The notes beneath the pieces were generated by a model. That model was not told where the DNA came from and made no database searches. It saw nothing but the letters and a program-made list of their open reading frames with translations. From the NCBI GenBank assembly GCA_044507775.1, contig JBIQIY010000008.1, positions 62,001 through 126,000 on the forward strand: 64,000 nucleotides of DNA, in the 5' to 3' direction. The position numbers and the translations under genes were made by a program. Of the stretch, positions 36,501-44,078 are shown in pieces; the first letter of the stretch is position 1; the number at the start of each line of letters is the position of its first letter. This stretch comes from Chryseosolibacter sp044507775 (GTDB lineage Bacteria; Bacteroidota; Bacteroidia; Cytophagales; Cyclobacteriaceae).

Positions 36501-36744
36501 TAGCTATGCTGTGTATAGAGTTACCAGGACAGACGGCACCACATTAGAGGGATATCTGGTTAAAAGGGATAATCGGGGAACTACTCTCGGATTTATGGGT
36601 GGCAGTAGCCACTTTATACAAACTGAGGATATCGGTTCTGAAGGCTTTTTAGGCGGTCGTTCATTCATGCCAAAAGGGCTGATCGATTCTTATTCTGACG
36701 AACAGGTATCTGACCTGTTGGCCTATATAAGAACGCTGAAGTAA
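33556..36744 (+). CDS. DUF7133 (membrane-bound dehydrogenase-type) lipoprotein with C-terminal cytochrome c
   Basis: A lipobox (C21, 'ILNLSCTGN') leads into a beta-propeller of the PVC-type dehydrogenase-like family ('FKVPEGFIIELIASEKDGVI', 'FDDAGRLWTQTATMYP', 'EFGPDGCLYIADWYDKI'), then a HEAT-repeat region (about 470-900) and a C-terminal cytochrome c with CxxCH at C941-C944-H945 ('CLMCHSVG') plus the family's 'GYLVKRDNRG' segment. Related proteins oxidise sugars or similar substrates and pass electrons to heme, but substrate and activity are not established. 1,062 residues, intact. Confidence 0.85.
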   Translation: MKLRGKLLFYGLAMVILNLSCTGNLDSSKTADSGVNKKSASKKKTQSARTEKFSPAKELAGFKVPEGFIIELIASEKDGVINPIDLTFDDAGRLWTQTATMYPLDPIVDQYIDRKGPLLMEDSNMQKANPNFKRVLDLYQGKSRGKDRILVLSNFYDNKKVEVNTWAEGLAIPQSILPYKNGSYVAQGSEMFFLEDTDQDGKADKRIPLFTGFGFTDTHTLAHTLVRGPGGWIHFSQGALNKGEVASLISGVKIRLDYSKIARFSLDGKDMNIINSGLNNIWGLQLRANGQWYGSEANDLGYSVVPMEPGMGFPGIGNERLRPYQPWVPKLHDFRVGGTGLSALAFSDDSNGSFPEEWKDVAFLANPITNTINAVKIVRNEDGSVSAQHLPDLLTSDDDWFRPVNLEFGPDGCLYIADWYDKIISHNEVATSHPDRDKSHGRIWRIRHKSQKPREIPNFYEVKTSELVGYLKSPSIWAKHAAWHQIVDRPIAETATLAKDLILLVSDPQQDESTRIVALWSLEGIKYFDHKLMAALLNTKSHNLRREVIRSLQSFSLSADTLANLLALPSKDSNPMIRSQVLRTLDAAGTANPETIALLVEACNPPLEGNDMGGAYERNLERYLARKALENYPTELLDFMKSSKANQYNTSNLIWASQALPKEQREAVFIGLWKKTDNKELDEQTFIIVAGMLENKKVMDMVLPVLENADKAQEHVSLTLQNLAKVQSGHLTRALIKPIRHLLQSGDVNRQHLGLEAIGKLNITSLRSLVIPFVDEASSSETIKLAMSALVDQPEENKKIFERIAKTKTIGLEVRIQAVQALAKADVRSANKIMSDWIPVLSESQKQGVTGILSNSEEGSTLLKQLFETGVLTSKEFDLSSAEKVFQSNKNDARGIRLFEQVTNRIAEERKDFESKLQRFMAIVEKGKGDPSKGEELFQTCLMCHSVGDKGHDFAPALDGSASRENEALLTAILNPDAAVESSYAVYRVTRTDGTTLEGYLVKRDNRGTTLGFMGGSSHFIQTEDIGSEGFLGGRSFMPKGLIDSYSDEQVSDLLAYIRTLK

Positions 36745-36867
36745 CCGAATAGCATTCAATGATCGGTAGTATGCATAATAGTCGATCTTATCATGGTTAT
36801 TACTGCCGCTGTTCTTAATTGTGGCGTTCGGTAAAAATATGACCGGCCCACACGCAGGTGTGAGTGA

Positions 36868-37452
36868 TTACCCGAAGAAGCGAATGAAGATTGCGAGTGA
36901 GATGATGTAGTTCTTGAGGTGTACGCGTAGTTTCTTCACTGAGGTGGTGAGATGATATTGAATGGCTTTCTCGGATAAGTTTAGTAGGTTGGCAATTTCC
37001 GATACTGAATGCCCTTCGAGTCTGTTGAGCCTGAAAACTTTCTGGGATTTTTCCGGAAGTTGCTGCATTCCCTTTTCAATGGCTTGCATCAGATCGTTGT
37101 ATTCGACAGCGACGTCGGTTGAATCTGCCTTTTGCGGAATAAATTTTTGATAGTATTCCCAGTACTTCTCCTGAACGAGCTTTGCTTCGAGATGGTTAAG
37201 GACCTTAAACTTTACCGCCTGGTAGAGATAGGAGGATAGATGCTCGATGGATTGTGTGGCTCGCCTATCCCAAAGCGAAGTAAAAAGCTCCTGTACTATT
37301 TCCTCCGTTACTTCCTTTGATCGCACTCGAGCATAAGCCATCCTGTGTACCTTTTGCCAATACCTTCTGAAAAGTTCGGCGAATGCTTTTTCGTCATCCT
37401 CGCGGATTGCGGCAAGCAAGTGATGGTCATTATAGTTAGAGAAGTCAGGCAA
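36868..37452 (-). CDS. ECF-type RNA polymerase sigma factor
   Basis: Region 2 ('DEKAFAELFRRYWQKVHRMAYARV') and region 4 ('LPEKSQKVFRLNRLEGHSVSEIANLLNLSEKAIQYHLTTSVKKLR', helix-turn-helix) are both present in 194 residues, typical of Bacteroidetes sigma-70 family ECF factors. It is probably held inactive by the FecR-type anti-sigma factor encoded divergently 143 bases away and switched by the STN-domain receptor after it. The divergent layout is less usual than a sigma-FecR operon. Confidence 0.92.
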   Translation of the reverse strand: MPDFSNYNDHHLLAAIREDDEKAFAELFRRYWQKVHRMAYARVRSKEVTEEIVQELFTSLWDRRATQSIEHLSSYLYQAVKFKVLNHLEAKLVQEKYWEYYQKFIPQKADSTDVAVEYNDLMQAIEKGMQQLPEKSQKVFRLNRLEGHSVSEIANLLNLSEKAIQYHLTTSVKKLRVHLKNYIISLAIFIRFFG

Positions 37453-37595
37453 GGTTTAAGAAACTTTACCGACTAAGGTATGCGAACCCCGACGCAATGT
37501 CAAGAAGCGATTGTGAAATCGTTTTAGAAAAAAAATAGTTTGAAAAAATTCGGCATCTCCTTTAGGAAAAAATTCGGGATACCTGACTCATACCC

Positions 37596-38609
37596 ATGGA
37601 CCCGAAACATTTTCGCGGTATTCTCCGCAAATACCTGCAACGGCGCGCTACGCCCCAAGAGAATAATTTGATCGATGGGTGGTACGCTCGGATGGGCGAC
37701 GGGCGTGAAGTGGATCCTGATCCCAAGCTTGAGAATCAATACTGGTCCTCTATTCGTTCGCATATCAAAAGAGACAGGGTTCGGCCGCTAATAGTCTGGA
37801 AGCCAGTTAGTATTGCAGCCTCTTTGCTGGTTGCAGCGTTGGCGTACGTATTCCTGACACAATCTGAACAACAGACATCGGAAAACATGTCTGCCACTTC
37901 CCCGGTTGGCACAAATGCATGGCAGGAGGTTTTTAATTCGGGGGCAGTTCCGCAGCAAATCTCCCTCAGTGACGGCAGCGTCATCAGCTTGGAACCGCAG
38001 AGTCGATTGAAGTTCCCGTCGAAATTTACCGAATCAGAGCGGCCCGTCTTTTTGGAGGGCGGGGCCTTTTTTAATGTCGCCAGAAATGAAAAAAGTCCTT
38101 TTCTGGTTCACACCAGCGAGTTGACAACTAAGGTGTTGGGAACGAGTTTCAGCGTGAGGGCGTATGAGGAAAACAAACAGGTGACGGTGGCCGTCAAGAC
38201 CGGAAAGGTATCGGTTTCTCCAAGGATAAAATTAGCAGGCGATCAGGGACAAGTGATGGAAGTAATTGTTACTCCAAATCAGCAGATCATATTTGATACG
38301 GAGGCGAATAAACTGGACCGGATGATTGTAGCTAAACCGGAGCCCATTTTACCGGTGGAAGAGGTAAGGAAGATGCGATTTGAGGGCGCTCCGGTAACAG
38401 AAATTTTTACAGCGATCGAAAAAGTGTATGGGGTTGATCTTGTGTTTGATTCGGAACGCTTTTCATCCTGCATTCTGACGTCAGTTATTTCTGACGGCGA
38501 TCTTTACAATAGACTCGACATTATTTGTAAGGCTATAGGTGCCAGGTACTCACTAAAGGAGACCCAGATTATAATCGACGGTAAGGGATGCGATTTTCAA
38601 CAAGATTAA
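37596..38609 (+). CDS. FecR-family anti-sigma factor
   Basis: One membrane helix ('VSIAASLLVAALAYVFL', about residues 70-87) divides a short cytoplasmic sigma-binding part from a periplasmic FecR domain ('QQISLSDGSVISLEPQSRLKFP', 'RPVFLEGGAFFNV', 'VLGTSFSVRAY') and a C-terminal DUF4974 domain ('MRFEGAPVTEIFTAIEKVYG'). It relays receptor binding to the ECF factor. The SusC-type receptor gene follows by about 145 bases. Confidence 0.93.
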   Translation: MDPKHFRGILRKYLQRRATPQENNLIDGWYARMGDGREVDPDPKLENQYWSSIRSHIKRDRVRPLIVWKPVSIAASLLVAALAYVFLTQSEQQTSENMSATSPVGTNAWQEVFNSGAVPQQISLSDGSVISLEPQSRLKFPSKFTESERPVFLEGGAFFNVARNEKSPFLVHTSELTTKVLGTSFSVRAYEENKQVTVAVKTGKVSVSPRIKLAGDQGQVMEVIVTPNQQIIFDTEANKLDRMIVAKPEPILPVEEVRKMRFEGAPVTEIFTAIEKVYGVDLVFDSERFSSCILTSVISDGDLYNRLDIICKAIGARYSLKETQIIIDGKGCDFQQD

Positions 38610-38755
38610 TCATAATATTTTATTGCCTATGAAAAACTCTACTTAGAAAAAGGAAGCCGATGATGTTACGAGCATCACCGGCTTTTGAAACGGCCGATTG
38701 CCGAAGCAACGGCTGTCCAGTGTTTTTGCCATTGTTAACAAAAACTATTCAAAAT

Positions 38756-41700
38756 ATGAATAAACCCAGACCTATTCAAGATGTACTCTATTTCATCATG
38801 AGAATAACGCTAGCGCAATTTGTCTTGATGGCTATTTTGACCTCCCTGGCGTATGCCGTGCCCATGAACGGGCAGGGAATATTGGACAGGAAAGTGTCCC
38901 TACAGGCTGAAAATAAGGAGATTAAAACCATTCTGGCTGAGATCGAGAAGCAGACTTCTGTTGTCTTTACTTACAGGCCGCGTCTGATCAAAGCCTCACG
39001 GAAGGTTTCTTTTTCTGTGACGGATGCGAATCTTTCTGAAGTCCTGAAGCAATTGTTTAGTCCCAATATCGCCTTTCTCGCAGTGGACGATGAAGAAGAG
39101 ATCATTCTCAGCCCCAGCGCGATGATCGATGGTGACGAATCACTGGATATTTCTTCTCGACGCCTGGAGGTTTCTCTGTCCGGTACGGTGAGTAATGCGG
39201 CGGGTGAGCCGCTTCCAGGTGTAAATGTGGTGGAAAAAGGCACATCGAATGGAACGACTACGGACGCGGGTGGGACGTTCTCCTTAAACGTGGAGGGTGA
39301 GAATAGCATATTAATTTTTTCCTTTATTGGTTATGAGACACAGGAGGTCCATGTGGGCAACCGCACGCAATTTGCCATCAGTCTAAGCGAGAGCGCCATG
39401 GCGTTGGATGAGGTGGTCGTAGTCGGATATGGAACTCAGAAGAAGAGCGATCTCACAGGAGCGGTCGCTACGCTTCAGGGTGATGACGTGGCAGAGCGCC
39501 AGGCGGTACAGGTTTCGCAGGCATTGCAGGGAGCTGTGGCAGGTGTGATGGTTACCAGGAACAACAGCGCACCGGGTTCGGCTGCAACGATCCGTATCAG
39601 AGGTATCACTTCGATCGGCGAAAGCGATCCGCTCATTATTGTCGACGGCGTACCGTTCAATAGTATTGACAACATAAACCCAAACGACATTGAGAATATC
39701 TCCGTTCTTAAGGATGCAGCGTCGGCTTCCATCTATGGTGCGCGCGCCGCAGCAGGGGTGATCCTTGTTACAACGAAACGCGGGAATGTAGGCGAACGGA
39801 GTTTGGTCTATAACTTCAGATACGGCTTTGAAGCGCCCACCGAAATGCCGAAGAACGTGGGTGTTATACGTTATCTGCAGGCGGCAAATGAACAGCGTTG
39901 GAATGACAACGGGAATAACGCAAATGAATACCCCACATTCCCGGCGGCTGATATTGATAACTATCTCGCCAACAATGCGCAAAATCCGGATCTGTATCCC
40001 ATTACAGATTGGAATGACTTGATTTTTAACGATCGCGCACCCAGATCCAATCATTCGCTGAGCTTTACCACAGGGTCTAAGATCGTAAGAACAAACGCAT
40101 CGTTCTCCTATGACAAAGTCGCAGCCTTGTATGACGGCAATGATTACAAGAGGATCACGGCAAGGGTTAATAACGATGTAACTATCATTGACGAATATCT
40201 ATCAGCGACAACTGATTTCTACTTCAATAACTCTACTAATCGGCAACCGAGCGTCGGTGATGTTATCTGGCTGACGCGGCGCGCGCCTCCCATCTACGCA
40301 GCGGAATGGTCGGATGGCCGGGTTGCGAGTGGAAAAAATGGAGATAATCCATTCGGCAGACTGAAGTATGGTGGCTATAATAACCTGTCTCGGAATCAGG
40401 TGGGCGGAAGGATCGCATTGAACGTCACTCCAACTAAAGGACTTAAGCTGTCAGCGGTCGTTTCCCCGAATGTCAACTTTGCAAAGAGAAAGATTTTCAA
40501 AAAGCAAGTGCCCTATTACAACTGGAATGATCCTACTGTTTTCGAAGGGTATCTCGACGGCCAGCTTCGAACTTCCCTGAATGAGGAACGAAACGACGAC
40601 TACAATGTGACTACTCAGTTTCTCGCAAACTATATGGCGACGTTCGGCCAACACAATTTTAACTTTCTGTTGGGTAATGAGAACTATTATGCCTTCTATG
40701 AAAATTTGACTGCGGGAAGGGATCAATTCGAGTTGACCGCCTTTCCATATCTAAACCTTGGTCCGCTTGAATACAGGGACAACAGCGGTGTAGCTTACGA
40801 AAATGCTTACAGGTCTTTCTTCGGACGGATCATGTACAGTTATGCCGATAAATATTTTCTCCAGACGAATGTCCGGATGGATGGATCCTCAAGATTCCAT
40901 TCGGACTACCGGTGGGGGTCATTTCCATCTTTTTCTGTAGGATGGGTGGTTTCAGAAGAATCTTTCTGGGATGATATTCCGAGTGTTTCCTTCCTAAAAC
41001 TGCGCGGTTCGTGGGGATCTTTGGGAAATGAGCGAATCGGAAACTATCCTTATCAGGCAACCATCGCGTTTAACAATGCCCTGTTCTACCAGGGAGGAAA
41101 TGTAGTTTCTGCTCAGACGGCCGCGCAGATCCAATACGCAATTCAGAACATTTCCTGGGAGACAACAAAATCGACGAACTTCGGTTTCGATGCCTACTTA
41201 TTTGACGACCGTTTCCGTATTACCGGTGACTACTTCCACAAGACGACAAGCGATATGTTGCTTCCGCTGGAGATTCCCGACTTCATCGGTTTTGATAATC
41301 CAGATCAGAACACGGGTACCATGGAAACAAAAGGATGGGAAGTCGAGCTTGGCTACAGAGGAAAAATCGGAGGAGTCGGATATTCGGTGTCAGCAAACAT
41401 GTCCGATTTCCGGTCTATCATGGGCGACCTGGGAGGCACGGAGTTTCTCGGTTCTCAGGTTAAGAAAGAAGGAAGCGAATTCAACGAGTGGTACGGATAT
41501 CGTTCTGCTGGACTCTTTCAAACACAAGAGGACGTCGATAATTCTGCTGTCACAAGTGCTACAATCAGACCGGGTGATGTGAAGTACGTGGATATCAGTT
41601 CTGCGGATGGCTCCGCTGACGGCCTTATATCGCCTGAATATGACCGGGTGTTACTCGGAGGATCATTACCCAGGTATATGTATGGTGCGAATGTCCGTCT

Positions 41701-42154
41701 GGACTATAAAGGTTTTGATTTTCTGTTGGTATTACAGGGTGTTGCTAAGCAGAATGCACTAATAGAACAGAATATGGCACGGCCTCTGGGAACGCAAAGT
41801 TCAGCAGTTCCCGCTTTTATTGATGGAAACTATTGGAGTGTGTATAATACGCCTACGGAGAATCTCAATGCGAAATACCCCCGCCTGTCGGAAGTTGCGG
41901 CCGGAAACAATTATGCTATGTCTGACTTCTGGTTGTTTGATGGTTCTTACTTAAGGCTAAAGAATATCACACTCGGATACAATTTCCCTAGACAATTAAC
42001 GGAAAAGGTGGCCCTCCAGAATATAAGGTTATACGCCTCTGCGTCTGATTTGTTTTCAATCGACAAATATCCGCAGGGCTGGGATCCTGAGGCGACCTCG
42101 TCTGGTTATCCAATCATGGCGTCCTATATTTTTGGGATATCAGTTAAATTCTAA
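38756..42154 (+). CDS. SusC/RagA-type TonB-dependent receptor with STN signalling domain
   Basis: From ATG 38756 the protein has a signal peptide, an STN (secretin/TonB N-terminal) domain ('VSLQAENKEIKTILAEIEKQ...VSFSVTDANLSEVLKQL'), a CarboxypepD_reg domain ('LSGTVSNAAGEPLPGVNVV'), a TonB box-like 'LDEVVVVGYG', plug and 22-strand barrel signatures. The STN domain lets it signal through FecR to the sigma factor. It imports large nutrients, usually glycans or peptides, with its SusD partner encoded next. A start at 38660 would add a poor leader, so 38756 is chosen. Confidence 0.95.
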   Translation: MNKPRPIQDVLYFIMRITLAQFVLMAILTSLAYAVPMNGQGILDRKVSLQAENKEIKTILAEIEKQTSVVFTYRPRLIKASRKVSFSVTDANLSEVLKQLFSPNIAFLAVDDEEEIILSPSAMIDGDESLDISSRRLEVSLSGTVSNAAGEPLPGVNVVEKGTSNGTTTDAGGTFSLNVEGENSILIFSFIGYETQEVHVGNRTQFAISLSESAMALDEVVVVGYGTQKKSDLTGAVATLQGDDVAERQAVQVSQALQGAVAGVMVTRNNSAPGSAATIRIRGITSIGESDPLIIVDGVPFNSIDNINPNDIENISVLKDAASASIYGARAAAGVILVTTKRGNVGERSLVYNFRYGFEAPTEMPKNVGVIRYLQAANEQRWNDNGNNANEYPTFPAADIDNYLANNAQNPDLYPITDWNDLIFNDRAPRSNHSLSFTTGSKIVRTNASFSYDKVAALYDGNDYKRITARVNNDVTIIDEYLSATTDFYFNNSTNRQPSVGDVIWLTRRAPPIYAAEWSDGRVASGKNGDNPFGRLKYGGYNNLSRNQVGGRIALNVTPTKGLKLSAVVSPNVNFAKRKIFKKQVPYYNWNDPTVFEGYLDGQLRTSLNEERNDDYNVTTQFLANYMATFGQHNFNFLLGNENYYAFYENLTAGRDQFELTAFPYLNLGPLEYRDNSGVAYENAYRSFFGRIMYSYADKYFLQTNVRMDGSSRFHSDYRWGSFPSFSVGWVVSEESFWDDIPSVSFLKLRGSWGSLGNERIGNYPYQATIAFNNALFYQGGNVVSAQTAAQIQYAIQNISWETTKSTNFGFDAYLFDDRFRITGDYFHKTTSDMLLPLEIPDFIGFDNPDQNTGTMETKGWEVELGYRGKIGGVGYSVSANMSDFRSIMGDLGGTEFLGSQVKKEGSEFNEWYGYRSAGLFQTQEDVDNSAVTSATIRPGDVKYVDISSADGSADGLISPEYDRVLLGGSLPRYMYGANVRLDYKGFDFLLVLQGVAKQNALIEQNMARPLGTQSSAVPAFIDGNYWSVYNTPTENLNAKYPRLSEVAAGNNYAMSDFWLFDGSYLRLKNITLGYNFPRQLTEKVALQNIRLYASASDLFSIDKYPQGWDPEATSSGYPIMASYIFGISVKF

Positions 42155-42164
42155 ATGCACGAAC

Positions 42165-43874
42165 ATGAAATTGAAAGCATATATTCTATTAGGCGTTTTA
42201 TCTTTGACTGCTTGTCAGGACCTCGATCTGAATCCGCTCTCCGAAGGATCAACTGCTACCTGGTATTCCGACGAGAATCAGATTAACATGTCACTGAATG
42301 ACATTTATCGCGAAGTTTTCTGGCCCATGGACGAAGATCCCCGGTTTAATAACGATCCATGGACGGACGATTTCATTCGCAGAAATTTCGTATCGCCTGT
42401 AATTTCAGCGACCATCAACGGGGAATGGACAATATTGAAAGACTGGTGGAGTAATTCATACAAAGCTATCTCGCGGGCAAACACGATCCTTGAAAACCTG
42501 GAGAGAGCAGCAGGTAAGGTTCCCGACGAAACCATAAACCGGTTCGCTGCTGAGGCGCGGTTTGTGCGGGCAGGTCAATATGCCATGCTCATTTCACATT
42601 TCGGCGATGTGATCTATTTTACGAAGGTGCTGTCACTGGATGAAGCTTTCACTTTGGGCAGAACGGATAAGGCTACTGTCCTGCAGGGGATTTATGAAGA
42701 CTACGATTTCGCGGCGTTGCACCTGCCTGAGAGCTATGCCAGTAATGAACTGAAGAGGGCAACTAAGGGAGCAGCGCTCGCCATGAAGGCCCGGATTGCC
42801 TTGTACAACGAGGATTGGGATATAGCGCGGGAGGCGGCAAAAGCTTGCATGGACCTGGAAATCTATCAGCTTCATGCAGACTACGGTAATTTGTTTCTTT
42901 CGAGCACGAAGAATCCCGTCGAAACAATTTTTAGTATGCCTCGTTCAGTGACGCTTGGCACCAGCATGAATGGCAGTTGGGTGAGAGATATCACAACACG
43001 TAACGTAGGCGGGTTCTCTGCAAAGGTTCCTTCCTGGGATTTGTTCTGCGCTTACTTGTGCACGGATGGTTTGCCGATCGACGAATCACCTTTGTTCAAT
43101 CCGCGAGAGCCTTTTCAAAACCGCGATCCCCGCTGTACCTATACGGTCGTAGAATTTCAAACGCCCCATCTCGGCGTGATGTATCAACCGCATCCCGATT
43201 CTTTGACCGTGTGGAATTTCAACACGGGAAAACGTCAAACGAATAATGATACGCGCTCAGTAGCCCAGTTCACGTCTTATAATGGATTGGTTTTCAAAAA
43301 AGGAGTTGACACAGACTGGTCGGCCGACAACCTTACCGACCCGGATAAGATTATTATCCGGTATGCTGACGTCCTGCTGATGTACGCCGAAGCGAGCATC
43401 GAGCTGAACCAGATAGATCAATCGGTATTGGATGCGATTAATACCGTGCGGGCAAGAGCATACAAAGTGCCCGTTACTCAAACGGCCAGCTATCCGGCAG
43501 TGACCACGACTGATCAGGATGAGTTGCGGAACATCGTTCGCGTAGAGAGAAGAATGGAGTTTGCCATGGAGGGATTGAGGTACATGGACTTGATTCGCTG
43601 GCGATTGGCCGAAAAGGTACTCAACAGGGATATTTACGGAATGTTGGACGTGGCTGAATTAAGAGAGAAGGTTGTCAACCAGGGATTGTGGTTTTTCCCT
43701 GCTGTTCCGGAAATCGATCAAGACGGCTCGCCCGATTTTACGGCCATGCACAACGCCGGACTAATTCAGCTCCTGGCGTTGAGAGAGTTTGATGCTTCGA
43801 AGCAATATCTCTGGCCTATTCCTACGTCTGAAATCCTGATCAATGATAATCTTGATCAGAACCTGGGTTATTGA
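42165..43874 (+). CDS. RagB/SusD-family nutrient-binding lipoprotein
   Basis: Lipobox C17 ('LSLTACQDL') and the SusD signature 'LNPLSEGSTATWYSDENQ', helical TPR-like body, and the conserved C-terminal 'NIVRVERRMEFAMEGLRYMDLIRWR'. It caps the SusC barrel and binds the substrate. ATG 42165 is used because it begins the signal peptide; the gene follows susC-like by 10 bases. Confidence 0.95.
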   Translation: MKLKAYILLGVLSLTACQDLDLNPLSEGSTATWYSDENQINMSLNDIYREVFWPMDEDPRFNNDPWTDDFIRRNFVSPVISATINGEWTILKDWWSNSYKAISRANTILENLERAAGKVPDETINRFAAEARFVRAGQYAMLISHFGDVIYFTKVLSLDEAFTLGRTDKATVLQGIYEDYDFAALHLPESYASNELKRATKGAALAMKARIALYNEDWDIAREAAKACMDLEIYQLHADYGNLFLSSTKNPVETIFSMPRSVTLGTSMNGSWVRDITTRNVGGFSAKVPSWDLFCAYLCTDGLPIDESPLFNPREPFQNRDPRCTYTVVEFQTPHLGVMYQPHPDSLTVWNFNTGKRQTNNDTRSVAQFTSYNGLVFKKGVDTDWSADNLTDPDKIIIRYADVLLMYAEASIELNQIDQSVLDAINTVRARAYKVPVTQTASYPAVTTTDQDELRNIVRVERRMEFAMEGLRYMDLIRWRLAEKVLNRDIYGMLDVAELREKVVNQGLWFFPAVPEIDQDGSPDFTAMHNAGLIQLLALREFDASKQYLWPIPTSEILINDNLDQNLGY

Positions 43875-43908
43875 GAATCCATCACATTATAACATCTGAA
43901 AAGTAAAA

Positions 43909-43929
43909 GGCTCACTTCATGAGTGAGCC
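43909..43929 (+). terminator. Intrinsic terminator after the SusC/SusD pair
   Basis: GGCTCACT (43909-43916) / AGTGAGCC (43922-43929), 8-bp stem with loop TCATG, preceded by A4 and followed by T5. It closes the SusCD unit and implies that the next gene needs its own promoter in the 149 bases that follow. Confidence 0.88.
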
Positions 43930-44078
43930 TTTTTACGACTCGATTTGCTAATCAACGAGACGAAAAGGAGAGTATGCGCAGCAACATCACTTGCACTTGA
44001 AGTCCGACTATATGCAAGAAGGGTTTTTCCTTCAGCATTTGACATAGCAGATCATAAATATCATACCGCAAGAAAAAG

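Noticed and set aside
39383..40054. 223-codon minus-strand frame inside the SusC gene
   Set aside because: Shadow of the strongly supported SusC frame; rich in C, R and I as expected of reverse-strand reading.
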